Both the position numbers and the translations under genes were made by a program. From contig NZ_ANFM02000006.1 in assembly GCF_000333895.2 (NCBI RefSeq), forward strand, positions 124,001-188,000: a DNA stretch of 64,000 bases, written 5' to 3'. Below are positions 9,110-18,261 of this stretch, in pieces. The notes below the pieces were generated by a model that worked only from the letters and a program-made list of their open reading frames with translations, did no database searches and had not been told where the DNA came from. The stretch comes from Grimontia indica (GTDB lineage: Bacteria; Pseudomonadota; Gammaproteobacteria; Enterobacterales; Vibrionaceae). Within the stretch, counting starts at the first letter, position 1, and every line of letters begins with the position of its first letter.

Positions 9110-9566
9110 TTGGCACCTGCATTTGCAGTAGAAACTCGGTATTGGTGTCTTCATGCCATCGCATATCCAACCGATACCGGGTATCGCTGCTATTAGATTC
9201 AGTGGTAAAACTGAAGTTCAAACCGTGGTTTAAAATCCAATCTTCCATTCCAATCTCAGTAAAGCTTTGCTTTTGATACTCTTCCGGTTTCCAAACACCA
9301 AATCCGTAGTATGAGGCTCCAGTTTGTGTGGAAAGGAAGTGTGGTATGTCCCAATCATGCTTCCAGCTGTCCCAGATAGTTGGTATTACCTGATCTTCCA
9401 CCTGCCATTCAATCACGCTGCGATTTTGCGATTGTGAAAAGTTGATGGATTCAACGACATCTACATCGTCAATGGCATTGCCGGATTCAATAAAAGCAGC
9501 CGAAACAAATGACGGCGTAACTATAAAAGCAGCCGCCATCAATTTTGGTATCAATATAGAAATCAT
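9102..9566 (-). CDS. Putative secreted protein of unknown function
   Basis: A 154-aa protein with a likely signal peptide of about 23 residues (hydrophobic stretch ending FVSAAF). The mature part is rich in Trp, Asp and Ser and looks like a beta-rich periplasmic protein, with no motif I recognise. Only two methionines follow the signal region and no cysteine is present, so it is not a disulphide or lipoprotein type. It overlaps the convergent AraC-like gene by 8 bases. No function is proposed. Confidence 0.55.
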   Translation of the reverse strand: MISILIPKLMAAAFIVTPSFVSAAFIESGNAIDDVDVVESINFSQSQNRSVIEWQVEDQVIPTIWDSWKHDWDIPHFLSTQTGASYYGFGVWKPEEYQKQSFTEIGMEDWILNHGLNFSFTTESNSSDTRYRLDMRWHEDTNTEFLLQMQVPIK

Positions 9567-9673
9567 GAGTATGCATCTTCCCTTGCTCTATCGTGCGCCT
9601 CCAAATTGCCTATCGCGTCGGGATTTCGCTCAAGGCTATATCAAAAAATCTGCGCCGATAAAGTCATTGTTTC

Positions 9674-10207
9674 TTATAACTGGCTGAAGTCTTCAGACCT
9701 CAATTTGTTAGCCAGTGCTGGCGTGGTCAGGTCATCAATGGATTCCCCTGCCAGCAATCGCTCCCTGATCGTCGTACTCCTGACGGGTAGACTCTCAGGA
9801 CAAGCAAGTACGTTCCATCTTTGCAAAATCTCTGCCGATTTGTGGAACTTGGAGAAGTTTAAAAGATTATCAGGCCCAAGTACGAAGGTGAGATCAGAAT
9901 TGGGATGTTGCTGCTGAATATGGTTAAGCAAAGCCCAAGTAGTCACAGATTCTTCTGCGTATAAGGTTTCTTCTTCTCGGTAAAGCGTTAAATTTTCACA
10001 GTTTGAGTCATCAATGAAATCACTGACCCATTCACAGCGCTTAGAAAAATCTGCCATTTGTTTACCCCAAGCATGAGCATAACTTGGCACTAATAAAACG
10101 CGGTCGAAATGACTCAATCGCTGGACGACGCTGAGGTGCCCCAAACTAGGTGGGTTAAATGCGCTGCCAAAGATGGCAATGTTTTGCCGTAATTCCGTTT
10201 TACTCAT
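9674..10207 (-). CDS. Nicotinate-nucleotide adenylyltransferase-like protein
   Basis: A 177-aa protein of the NadD-type nucleotidyltransferase family. The nucleotide-binding loop reads GSAFNPPSLGH (residues 14-24), so the usual HXGH is SXGH here, with serine replacing the first histidine. The second family signature VRSTTIRERL (SSTxIR type) lies near residue 150. The reaction would be NaMN plus ATP to deamido-NAD. It is divergent from nadE, which performs the next step, and this pairing supports an NAD role. At 177 aa it is shorter than E. coli NadD (213 aa) and may be a secondary enzyme with altered substrate use. Confidence 0.75.
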   Translation of the reverse strand: MSKTELRQNIAIFGSAFNPPSLGHLSVVQRLSHFDRVLLVPSYAHAWGKQMADFSKRCEWVSDFIDDSNCENLTLYREEETLYAEESVTTWALLNHIQQQHPNSDLTFVLGPDNLLNFSKFHKSAEILQRWNVLACPESLPVRSTTIRERLLAGESIDDLTTPALANKLRSEDFSQL

Positions 10208-10473
10208 TTCTTCTTGTATTGTTCTGCATCCATTCTCTATTGATAACCGATTTAATCAGCCCCCTTCAATCTATTTGCAGCGAAATCGAGATTGGATGAA
10301 CAAGAAACCATCTGCCTAGCCTGTTTTTGCATCATTTTGGTGAGAAGAACACATGACCCACGCTCTAAAACGGGGAAATCTTCGCTAAGAGAAGTTTGAG
10401 ATAAGAATGATCATGATTTTGCGCGTAGGATGTTGCAGAATAAACAAAACATGTCACAAGGGTCTGTCTTGAA

Positions 10474-11310
10474 ATGGAACAAGCTATCCGCGAAGAAATG
10501 CGAGTATTGCCAACAATCGATGCTGAATTTGAAGTTCAGCGTCGTATCACCTTCATCAAAAACCGTTTGAAAGCCTCTGGCACAAAATCTTTGGTTTTGG
10601 GCATCAGTGGCGGCGTCGACTCTTCCACATGTGGTCGTCTAGCGCAATTAGCCGTTGAACAACTGAATGAAGAAACAGGTTCATCTGATTATCAGTTCAT
10701 TGCTGTGCGTTTACCTTACGGTGTTCAGAAGGATGAAGATGAAGCCCAGTTGGCACTAAGCTTTATCCAACCAACACACTCTGTCAGCGTGAACATTAAA
10801 GATGGTGTTGATGGCTTGCATGCTTCAGCACTGACCGCGCTGGACGGCACCGGTTTGATTCCAACAGACAATGCCAAGGTCGATTTCGTTAAGGGTAATG
10901 TAAAAGCACGTGCTCGTATGGTCGCACAGTACGAAATCGCAGGCATGGTTGGCGGCTTGGTGCTGGGAACAGACCACTCTGCAGAGAACATCACCGGCTT
11001 CTATACCAAGTTTGGTGATGGTGCTTGTGATTTAGCGCCTCTGTTTGGCCTAAGCAAACGTCAAGTTCGCCAGTTAGCTGCTCATTTAGGTGCACCTGAA
11101 CTCTTAGTAGTAAAAACACCTACCGCTGACCTTGAAGAGCTGTCACCACAGAAAGCAGATGAAGATGCACTTCAACTGACTTACGACGAAATTGATGATT
11201 TTCTGGAAGGCAAAGCTGTTGAAGATCGCGTGAAAGATCGTTTGGTGGCTATCTACAATGCCACACAGCACAAACGCCAGCCAATCCCGACTATTTACGA
11301 CGACGAATAA
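10474..11310 (+). CDS. nadE: NH3-dependent NAD+ synthetase
   Basis: A 278-aa enzyme, close to E. coli NadE (275 aa). The ATP pyrophosphatase P-loop SGGVDSS is at residues 45-51. Other family blocks are [36 protein letters not shown] and the C-terminal [18 protein letters not shown] region. It amidates deamido-NAD to NAD with ATP and ammonia; no glutaminase domain is present. An AAGGG lies before the ATG. It is followed by a clear terminator and divergent from a NadD-like gene. Confidence 0.95.
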   Translation: MEQAIREEMRVLPTIDAEFEVQRRITFIKNRLKASGTKSLVLGISGGVDSSTCGRLAQLAVEQLNEETGSSDYQFIAVRLPYGVQKDEDEAQLALSFIQPTHSVSVNIKDGVDGLHASALTALDGTGLIPTDNAKVDFVKGNVKARARMVAQYEIAGMVGGLVLGTDHSAENITGFYTKFGDGACDLAPLFGLSKRQVRQLAAHLGAPELLVVKTPTADLEELSPQKADEDALQLTYDEIDDFLEGKAVEDRVKDRLVAIYNATQHKRQPIPTIYDDE

Positions 11311-11330
11311 ACTCGTCTTTAACAACAAAA

Positions 11331-11353
11331 AGCGCTCTTGATGAGCGCTTTTT
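11331..11353 (+). terminator. nadE terminator
   Basis: Stem AGCGCTC / GAGCGCT, loop TTGAT, then five T; 20 bases after the nadE stop. Confidence 0.88.
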
Positions 11354-11371
11354 GTTTGTCTGCAGTATCTG

Positions 11372-11533
11372 ATACCAATCGTAGTAAATATCTGTTCATC
11401 CTAGCTTGTTAAAATGCTCGATAACTGCGTTGGGAAATTTGACTGTAGAATAACTACTTATCGAAATTTCCCGCCTTATTCTCGAGCATTTTTCCTGCGC
11501 TATTTCTGATCACCTACTTACTGTGATTGGTAT
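11372..11533. repeat. 162-bp imperfect palindromic intergenic repeat
   Basis: The element begins with ATACCAATC and ends with the exact reverse complement GATTGGTAT. Nested inside are further arms: AAAATGCTCGA at 11411-11421 pairs with TCGAGCATTTT at 11482-11492, and GGGAAATTT at 11432-11440 pairs with AAATTTCCC at 11464-11472. The whole can fold into one long hairpin. It has no open frame. Elements of this shape are common between genes in Vibrionaceae and behave like small non-autonomous mobile repeats. It sits between the nadE terminator and the end of the HD-domain gene. Confidence 0.8.
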
Positions 11534-11538
11534 GAGAT

Positions 11539-12063
11539 TTAATATCGGGCTATCTTGTCCCCGACTTCAATCAGCATATCCAATTCCCACCAAATCATTT
11601 CACACAAGCCATATCGATAGGCAGCTTTGCGAAATTCAGAATGTTCCTTCTGATACATCAAGAATTTTGCCGGATGGAAAAGCCGGCAGGCTTTCACATT
11701 GGATAATCGATCGCAAGCTTTGACGATCAATGCTAGTTTCGCGGCTTCATCGGTCTCATCAAGTTGGAGAAAACGCTGATTGAGTTGTCGCTTTTTCTCT
11801 CCTCTGTCACCCGCCACCGGATCCGTAAGGTAACTGACAGACAACGCAATCTTATCGCCAAAATCTTGGACTAACTCATCGACGCTTGTCGTTGTGTCTT
11901 CCAGCACATCGTGCAGTTGAGCCACGATCATTGCGTTGATCCCAAACGGTTGTGCCAGTTTTTCTACATCATCTAAATGCACGTGGTACGGAAATTCTCC
12001 GTAACGTTGCCCTTCGTGACGAGCACGAGCGAATGTCTTTGCCAGCATTAACCGATCGTTCAA
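11539..12063 (-). CDS. HD-domain phosphohydrolase, small alarmone hydrolase-like
   Basis: A 174-aa stand-alone HD hydrolase resembling the hydrolase half of RelA/SpoT and Mesh1. The metal-binding set is complete: H29 in the PYHVHLDDV motif, H51-D52 with E55-D56 in LHDVLEDT, and D118 in KACDRLSN. No synthetase, TGS or ACT domain is present. It may remove the 3' pyrophosphate of (p)ppGpp or act on another nucleotide. The start is TTG at 12063, preceded by AAAGGAG at good spacing. Function is inferred from the motif set only. Confidence 0.7.
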   Translation of the reverse strand: MNDRLMLAKTFARARHEGQRYGEFPYHVHLDDVEKLAQPFGINAMIVAQLHDVLEDTTTSVDELVQDFGDKIALSVSYLTDPVAGDRGEKKRQLNQRFLQLDETDEAAKLALIVKACDRLSNVKACRLFHPAKFLMYQKEHSEFRKAAYRYGLCEMIWWELDMLIEVGDKIARY

Positions 12064-12140
12064 CGTCGCTCCTTTATCTTGCTTATTCCCATATAGAAAA
12101 AATGGTTAAAAATCTTGCCTCTAGGATAACGTCAAGCCAG

Positions 12141-12167
12141 AAAAAGAAAACGGCCATTTATTGGCCG
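12141..12167 (-). terminator. Terminator after yoaH
   Basis: On the minus strand, stem CGGCCA / TGGCCG followed by TTTTCTTTTTC. It lies 8 bases after the small gene stop. Confidence 0.8.
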
Positions 12168-12175
12168 CTTTCACA

Positions 12176-12328
12176 TTAATCATCTTTTTTCGACGCTTCG
12201 CGCTCTCGAATCTCATTGGCCACTAACATGATGGCCTCACCGCTGCTCATGCCCTGTGCCATTAAAGCGTGAATACGCTCGGCTGCTTCTTGTTGTTCAG
12301 CATGGCTCAGTGTTGGCATACCGTTCAT
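12176..12328 (-). CDS. yoaH: YoaH family small protein (UPF0181)
   Basis: A 50-aa protein. The sequence [19 protein letters not shown] followed by [20 protein letters not shown] matches the conserved UPF0181/YoaH pattern (PSLTHEQQQ...[17 protein letters not shown]). The family is small, helical, cytoplasmic and of unknown function. The SD is GAGGTC, just before the ATG at 12328. It has its own terminator. It sits between the HD hydrolase and a TraF-like gene, on the same strand as both. Confidence 0.88.
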   Translation of the reverse strand: MNGMPTLSHAEQQEAAERIHALMAQGMSSGEAIMLVANEIREREASKKDD

Positions 12329-12383
12329 TGTCGACCTCGAAATCACTCTGTTTCAGAAGTCGCACATTCTACTGCCAATTACC

Positions 12384-13559
12384 TTAGAAGGTAAATGCCA
12401 GTTGTGCAGAACCGCCATAGCTGTTGCTATCAATGAGCTGGGCAGCAAGATCAAAGTGAACGGTATTGAATGGCGATAAGCCAAGGCCGAGCGTGACTGT
12501 ACCATCCAAGGTGTCTTCCAAATCGTTGATGTACCCTGCTCTGAGCTGAGCCCAACCGAACGCATTAAACTCAGCGCCTAGACGCACTAGCTGAGTATTG
12601 TCGACAATAGCTGGACCACTTGGCGCTGAGAAGCGTTTTTGTTCATTCAGGTCCACATCAATAGCTGCAACAAAAAGGTCTGTAACAAACGCACCACCCA
12701 CGGTATAAAGTGGCTCGATATGATAGGTGTACTCACGCGTGTAGTTTACGGTTTTGATTTCCTGTGAAATCAGGTTTTTTGCTGCAAAACCAACACGGAA
12801 AAGTCCTGTTTGCCATACTGCACCTAGATCTACGTTAAACGCACTTTCTTCGGTACGGTTAGCATCTGAATCCCAGTCGTCCCCTTCGAAGTTATTGATG
12901 TCAACTTCATAGTGGTAGGTGTAATACTGCTGGGTTTTAGGTGTCACACCGACAGCAATACGCTGACCTGCAAGTTCAAGGTTACCCGCCAGAGCCAAAC
13001 CTACATCTACAACGCCAAATGCCAAAACACGACCTTTGGACGTTAATGAAGAAGGTACATCACCAGAGCCTGTTGTGCTACTGATCGCGTCAACATCCGC
13101 TTGAGATACTTCCGGTATAACGATGGCCTCTGTATAGCCTTTCACAAAAAAGTTGCCTGATATTGTCGATGTTGGCACTGCAATCGCGCCACCAATACCT
13201 CCACTTACATAAGCTAGCTTATTGTTTAAATTACTCAATGCATTAGCGGCATTATCGCGATTTTCAGTATTTGTCGGATCATTGGTAAATGTGTCATAGA
13301 CATCCCCAAAATCTTCCATGGCGTCTACCAGTTCATCTGGGTCACGAATCTGAATACCAATAACGGGGAAAAGCACACCGAATGCGCTATCAGGATCCAT
13401 CGCAACGAGCGCAGGGTTATGAAAGCCGGCAGAAAGGTAATCCGCGGCGGCCGTACCAGCACCACCCATTGCATCAATTCGGGTATCAATACTGTAGTTA
13501 GCAGACAGCGCAGGCAGGGAAGTCAGCGCAATGCTGAGTGCAAGTAAGCTCTTTTTCAT
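12384..13559 (-). CDS. TraF-like (TraF_2 family) outer-membrane beta-barrel protein
   Basis: A 391-aa exported protein. The signal peptide is about 20 residues (ending LPALSA). The N-terminal mature motif DAMGGAGTAAADYLSAGFHNPAL is typical of the family annotated as conjugal transfer TraF, which resembles FadL-type barrels. The C-terminus ends in alternating hydrophobics and phenylalanine (AQLAFTF), the usual outer-membrane insertion signal. Despite the family name, nothing nearby suggests conjugation. It lies downstream of the vxr-type operon on the same strand, 199 bases away. Its ligand or role is not known to me. Confidence 0.7.
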   Translation of the reverse strand: MKKSLLALSIALTSLPALSANYSIDTRIDAMGGAGTAAADYLSAGFHNPALVAMDPDSAFGVLFPVIGIQIRDPDELVDAMEDFGDVYDTFTNDPTNTENRDNAANALSNLNNKLAYVSGGIGGAIAVPTSTISGNFFVKGYTEAIVIPEVSQADVDAISSTTGSGDVPSSLTSKGRVLAFGVVDVGLALAGNLELAGQRIAVGVTPKTQQYYTYHYEVDINNFEGDDWDSDANRTEESAFNVDLGAVWQTGLFRVGFAAKNLISQEIKTVNYTREYTYHIEPLYTVGGAFVTDLFVAAIDVDLNEQKRFSAPSGPAIVDNTQLVRLGAEFNAFGWAQLRAGYINDLEDTLDGTVTLGLGLSPFNTVHFDLAAQLIDSNSYGGSAQLAFTF

Positions 13560-13758
13560 AGCAAGAATTCCATCTCAATGGTTCAAAGGCGGGAGACACG
13601 GTGAGCATGTGTACTCAAAAACGGCATTGTGTCTACTTTCTATACAAATCGTAGTAGAAGCCAATTAGCAATAAAGAGACAATTCTTGAAGGTGTGACAG
13701 TACTCAAAAGTATGTGTTGGTTTATTGATAGAAGATCAAAGAAATAAAGTTAAGAAAC

Positions 13759-14643
13759 CTATTCTTGATTGGGCTTTAAAGAAAGTTCTCTGAGATCGAT
13801 ATCAGGCAAATCAATAAATCTGGCGATTCTTTGAACATCCTCAAACAAGATTGCCCCCTGCCACCGCCTTTCTATCAGAGCGACAGAGAACCAATATTGT
13901 CCGTTCGGGACATCAATCACTGGCAATGAGGTAGGAAGGTTTTTGTCCTTTTCATCAGACCATATAGGTGCATCCTGCCCCACGTCGGTCTGATAGAGAT
14001 TCATCGACAAGAAAGGTCTAGGACAGGTGCTTTTTAAGTCTGTCGGCGGTGCGATCCGCCAGCTGCGACTGTCTTTCCAACTGATTTTCTGAATGGGCTC
14101 AGGCTGTGACACCAGCACCCAGGAAGACCAGCTCTCACCTTCGGTTGACGTAAGTTCAAGCTTATAAAGACCAGCATGAACAGCACCAGAGAGCCCTTCT
14201 ATATCTAGTTTGAAACGGTTAGCGTTGTCCGGGGTTAAATTCGAGACCACCAGTTTAGTATCTGGCCACTCCGAAAAGGTGACGTTAGCGACGCCAGAAT
14301 CTGACGAGCCATAGATAGAAAACTGATAGTAGACCCTGTTCGGTGTCTGCACCGTTTCACGACGAATGACAACCGCTTGAAGCCATTTCGGTAATGACAA
14401 AGTACTTAAGCTTCTGCCGCAATCCTCGCTGATTGCTAGAGACAGTAACTCAGTCAGGTGTCTTTGTTCTGTATCCGTTTTTTCCTGTTGCCAAGCTTCA
14501 ATCATGGTTTCAAAGCTTTGGGCGGTATTCCCCTCAAGCAAGCGCTGGTGGGCAGACGTCAGCGCGTCTGAACCACTGAACCACGCAGCAGAGCTTCCAA
14601 ACGGAAGCATCAGGAATACAAAGAGAGATACCGCCTGCTTCAT
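13759..14643 (-). CDS. vxrC: Periplasmic DUF2861-like protein, VxrC-type
   Basis: A 294-aa protein with a signal peptide (KQAVSLFVFLMLPFGSSA). The remainder is a soluble beta-rich domain with several Trp and paired Cys residues. I chose the ATG at 14643 because it overlaps the stop of the response regulator as TGATG; a longer frame runs through the regulator gene in another phase and lacks a signal peptide. Its place directly behind a VxrA/VxrB pair matches vxrC of Vibrio cholerae, a DUF2861 protein in the operon that controls cell-wall homeostasis and type VI secretion. The assignment is mainly positional. Confidence 0.6.
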   Translation of the reverse strand: MKQAVSLFVFLMLPFGSSAAWFSGSDALTSAHQRLLEGNTAQSFETMIEAWQQEKTDTEQRHLTELLSLAISEDCGRSLSTLSLPKWLQAVVIRRETVQTPNRVYYQFSIYGSSDSGVANVTFSEWPDTKLVVSNLTPDNANRFKLDIEGLSGAVHAGLYKLELTSTEGESWSSWVLVSQPEPIQKISWKDSRSWRIAPPTDLKSTCPRPFLSMNLYQTDVGQDAPIWSDEKDKNLPTSLPVIDVPNGQYWFSVALIERRWQGAILFEDVQRIARFIDLPDIDLRELSLKPNQE

Positions 14644-15314
14644 CAGTGCATTTTCATCCGGTAACCAACACCACGCAGTGTTTCGATCTCTACCTCGGGC
14701 AACTTTTGGCGGAGCTGCAGCACGTGAGTGTCGACCGTACGAGTCGTTGGGTAATGGTTGTAACCCCAAACCTGATCCAGAAGCTCATCACGAGTGAATA
14801 CACGACCCGCGTTTTTGGCGAGAAATGCCAGCAAATCAAATTCAGTTCGGGTCAGGATAACTTCACTTTCAGAGCAAATAACTGAACGTGTAGAAAGGTT
14901 AATTCTCAGCTTACCGACCGCAATGTCGTCAGCTACACTTTCCCCTTCAGTAACAGGACGGCGAAGATGCACGCGAATTCGCGCCAGCAGTTCTGCTTCT
15001 GCAAACGGTTTAGTCATATAGTCGGTCGCGCCTGAGTCCAGACCACCAACGCGATCACGAACCGACACCATCGCTGTCAGCATAATGATCGGTACGTCTT
15101 TAATTTTTTTCCATGCCGGTAGCCATTCCATAGAATCGCCTTCCGGTAGTTGACGATCCAAAACTACAAGATCAGCGTGCGCCCAAAGCGCTTCAACTTT
15201 ACTTGCACAATCTGCGTACAAGCATTTGTATCCGTTTTGTTCCAAGCTGGCGAGAAGACCATCCGCCAGGTTAGCATCATCCTCAACCAGCAACAGAGTC
15301 GTTTGTTGGGTCAC
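14643..15314 (-). CDS. vxrB: OmpR-family response regulator, VxrB-type
   Basis: A 223-aa response regulator. The receiver domain (1-120) has the acidic pocket ED at 11-12, phospho-acceptor D53 in VVLDRQLPEG, and the conserved Lys in MTKPFAEAE. The OmpR winged-helix DNA-binding domain follows (about 126-223, ending TLRGVGYRM). The start is GTG at 15314, with GGAG seven bases before it. It overlaps the kinase gene by 32 bases and the next gene by 1 base. In V. cholerae VxrB (WigR) activates cell-wall synthesis and T6SS genes; that role is inferred from the operon order. Confidence 0.8.
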   Translation of the reverse strand: MTQQTTLLLVEDDANLADGLLASLEQNGYKCLYADCASKVEALWAHADLVVLDRQLPEGDSMEWLPAWKKIKDVPIIMLTAMVSVRDRVGGLDSGATDYMTKPFAEAELLARIRVHLRRPVTEGESVADDIAVGKLRINLSTRSVICSESEVILTRTEFDLLAFLAKNAGRVFTRDELLDQVWGYNHYPTTRTVDTHVLQLRQKLPEVEIETLRGVGYRMKMH

Positions 15315-16725
15315 AAGGTATCTCCAAAGTAAATGTGGTTGGCGGCCCAGACAATGTCAGCCTGCCCCCCATCCTTTCTATCATTGCTTCAACAATTGTC
15401 AGACCAAGCCCCAGGCCTTTTTCGCTGACAAAAGGTTTTCGAATTGTTTTCCAGTCTTTCGCGGTCAACCTTCCTTGATCCTGCACTCGGATAGCGAGCT
15501 GACCGTTATTAATTTCGGCAAACACCACGACGGGCGTCTTCCCGTATTTTTTAGCATTGCTTATAAGGTTGTCGAGTGATGTCGTCAACCAGTAAATGTT
15601 GACCGCTATCGGTCCATCTTCTTTAACCTGCAATTCTACCTGACGTTCTTCACAGAGATAACCAAGCCAATCTTTCAAGGAAGGAATGCTCTCTCTGACA
15701 AGTTGCTGCTGGTTTGACTGCAGGTAATCTTTACTTGCCTCGGCCAATTGTTTCAGACGCATGGAATCTTCACAAAGGCGACGAAACTCATCATAAAGAG
15801 GCTCTGGCAGACTGTCGAATTTTCTGCGGAAACCTTCTACCGTCATGCCCAGACTCGCGATCGGCGTGCGCAGTTCATGCGTCAGGATTTGAAGTACCAG
15901 CATTCTTTCTTGCATCAGGCGTCTTTTTACCGTCCACCGGTTAAACACCCAGCCAGCAATCCAGAGCAAGTTGATGACAGCAAGAATCACAACCAACTGT
16001 GACCAATATGAGGGTGCTTGCTTCTGATTCCAACACACATTACCAATGCGGGATAAACAGAACCCATTGTCGTCAATCGAAGAGGCAAGCAGGTGTTGTT
16101 TTTCAAGCAGAGGTAACCATACGTCCGAGCTATAAACCTTGTATTGGCTACCTTCTCTAAGCCACAAATCATCGCCTGAAAGAATGGACTCTGCCCCGCC
16201 ATTCAGCGCATTGATGCCATTTTCTGGCATACGCTGCAAACGGCCAAGCAAGGTTTCAGGTGGTGATAACAACCGTTCTTTGATGTGGAAAAAACGAAGT
16301 AATTCATCGCGGCGGTCCGGGAATTTTTCAACATACTTTGCCGCGTAACTGCCTCCACCCGGATGAATGAGGTTAGAACGGGAGAACCATACCGAAGGCA
16401 GTTGAGTGTTGAAACACATCGCTCGGGTAAACACCAATGGATCGGTGACCAGTGGGCTCACAGGCCATGGCCCTTTGCATTTCTCGGAGGATTGATAAAG
16501 ACGTTTTAGATCCTTAAGCGGATAGTTTGCTGATTGAGGTAGCAAGCTATCAGGAACAAGCAGCGCTTTTGGGTATTCGCTGTGGATAGCATTTAATGCA
16601 TAAGTAGCGATCGGACGTTCAGCCAATAGCGAAAGCCTGAACGCACTGAGCTGTTCAGGGAACGACACATTTGCCCAAGCGTGTGAGCTAAGCAAGGTAA
16701 GAAAAACAATCAGAAACTTTTGCAT
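15283..16725 (-). CDS. vxrA: Sensor histidine kinase, VxrA-type
   Basis: A 480-aa membrane kinase. A signal peptide (about 18 residues) is followed by a periplasmic sensor domain to about residue 238, a transmembrane helix (LVVILAVINLLWIAGWVF), and the kinase core. The phospho-acceptor is H283 in HELRTPIAS. The N box (DNLISNAKKYG) and G box (KGLGLGLTIVEAM) are intact. The single large periplasmic domain with this architecture is the DUF3404 sensor of VxrA (WigK), which senses cell-wall damage in V. cholerae. The gene leads a tightly overlapping operon with vxrB and vxrC. Confidence 0.8.
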   Translation of the reverse strand: MQKFLIVFLTLLSSHAWANVSFPEQLSAFRLSLLAERPIATYALNAIHSEYPKALLVPDSLLPQSANYPLKDLKRLYQSSEKCKGPWPVSPLVTDPLVFTRAMCFNTQLPSVWFSRSNLIHPGGGSYAAKYVEKFPDRRDELLRFFHIKERLLSPPETLLGRLQRMPENGINALNGGAESILSGDDLWLREGSQYKVYSSDVWLPLLEKQHLLASSIDDNGFCLSRIGNVCWNQKQAPSYWSQLVVILAVINLLWIAGWVFNRWTVKRRLMQERMLVLQILTHELRTPIASLGMTVEGFRRKFDSLPEPLYDEFRRLCEDSMRLKQLAEASKDYLQSNQQQLVRESIPSLKDWLGYLCEERQVELQVKEDGPIAVNIYWLTTSLDNLISNAKKYGKTPVVVFAEINNGQLAIRVQDQGRLTAKDWKTIRKPFVSEKGLGLGLTIVEAMIERMGGRLTLSGPPTTFTLEIPCDPTNDSVAG

Positions 16726-16814
16726 GGCATGAGGTTACCACCAAAATATTTCACAATGTCAGTAGTTTGTAAGAGTCTATGCAAGAAGTCGCGCTAATTG
16801 CTGTTTTCTCGCAC

Positions 16815-16839
16815 AAAAAAGGCCAGCAAGAGGCTGGCC
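16815..16839 (-). terminator. pntAB terminator
   Basis: On the minus strand, stem GGCCAGC / GCTGGCC followed by six T; 22 bases after the pntB stop. Confidence 0.88.
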
Positions 16840-16860
16840 TGATTCATTCAGAGTATGCGG

Positions 16861-18246
16861 TTAGATCGCTTTCGAGATAGCGTCCACACTCTCTTTGGCG
16901 TCACCGAATAGCATCGCCGTGTTCTCTTTGAAGAACAGCGGGTTTTGAACACCAGCGTAACCTGTGTTCATTGAGCGTTTGAATACGATAACGTTTTTCG
17001 CATTCCACACTTCAAGAACTGGCATGCCAGCGATTGGGCTGTTTGGATCTTCCATCGCCGCTGGGTTTACCGTGTCATTCGCACCGATAACCAGAACAGT
17101 GTCTGTTTCTGGGAAGTCATCATTGATCTCGTCCATTTCCAGAACGATGTCATACGGTACTTTTGCTTCAGCAAGCAGTACGTTCATGTGACCCGGCAGA
17201 CGACCCGCAACAGGGTGGATACCAAAGCGAACGTCAACACCTTTAGCACGAAGCTTTTCAGTGATTTCGTGCACTGGGTACTGTGCTTGAGCAACAGCCA
17301 TACCGTATCCAGGAGTGATGATCACAGAGCGAGAGTCTTTCAGCATTTCTGCAACTTCATCAGCTGACACTTCACGGTGCTCGCCGTACTCAACATCAGA
17401 CGACACTGAGACTTCCTGACCGAAACCACCAGCAATAACGCTGACAAAAGAACGGTTCATGGCTTTACACATGATGTAAGACAGAATCGCACCCGACGAA
17501 CCTACCAGTGCACCGGTAACGATCAAAAGATCGTTTGCCAGCATGAAACCTGCCGCCGCTGCTGCCCAACCTGAGTATGAGTTAAGCATTGAAACGACAA
17601 CCGGCATATCAGCACCACCGATTGATGCCACAAGGTGATAACCGAATGCAAAAGCAATCAATGTCATCACAAGCAGCGCAAACATGCTGCCGTCTGCCTT
17701 CACGAAGTAAACCATCAGCAGTGTTGAAATCACAACCGCCGCCAGGTTCATCTTGTGCTTGTGTGGCAAGTTCAAAGGAGAAGATGAAATGATACCGCGT
17801 AGCTTACCAAACGCGACAATTGAGCCAGTGAAAGTCACTGCACCAATGAACACACCCAAGAACACTTCCACCATGTGAATAACGTGTTCAGTGTGTGCAA
17901 ACTCGCCAGCGTATACTGGTGGCTCTAAGTAACTGTTGTAACCCACCAAAACAGCAGCCATACCTACAAAGCTGTGTAGGATCGCAACCAGTTCGGGCAT
18001 TTCCGTCATTTCTACGCGTTTTGCGTAGTAGATACCGATAGCACCACCAATCACCATCGCGATAAAGATCCAAGAAAGACCTTCAGTATATGGGCCAAAG
18101 ATGGTCGCGATGAGCGCGATGCTCATACCAGCGATACCAAAGTAGTTACCTGATCTTGCTGACGTTTGTTTTGATAGGCCAGCAAGGCTCAGGATGAAAA
18201 ACAATGCAGCAACGATATAGGCTGCTTGTGCTAGTCCTGCAGACAT
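16861..18246 (-). CDS. pntB: NAD(P) transhydrogenase subunit beta
   Basis: A 461-aa subunit, the usual PntB length. About nine membrane spans occupy residues 1-265, including the conserved [21 protein letters not shown] loop. The NADP(H)-binding domain III follows, with [20 protein letters not shown]-type [14 protein letters not shown] and [12 protein letters not shown] near the end. With PntA it couples hydride transfer from NADH to NADP+ to inward proton movement. SD AGGAG precedes the ATG. It lies 15 bases behind pntA in a two-gene operon. Confidence 0.95.
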   Translation of the reverse strand: MSAGLAQAAYIVAALFFILSLAGLSKQTSARSGNYFGIAGMSIALIATIFGPYTEGLSWIFIAMVIGGAIGIYYAKRVEMTEMPELVAILHSFVGMAAVLVGYNSYLEPPVYAGEFAHTEHVIHMVEVFLGVFIGAVTFTGSIVAFGKLRGIISSSPLNLPHKHKMNLAAVVISTLLMVYFVKADGSMFALLVMTLIAFAFGYHLVASIGGADMPVVVSMLNSYSGWAAAAAGFMLANDLLIVTGALVGSSGAILSYIMCKAMNRSFVSVIAGGFGQEVSVSSDVEYGEHREVSADEVAEMLKDSRSVIITPGYGMAVAQAQYPVHEITEKLRAKGVDVRFGIHPVAGRLPGHMNVLLAEAKVPYDIVLEMDEINDDFPETDTVLVIGANDTVNPAAMEDPNSPIAGMPVLEVWNAKNVIVFKRSMNTGYAGVQNPLFFKENTAMLFGDAKESVDAISKAI

Positions 18247-18261
18247 TCTTTGCTACTCCTA

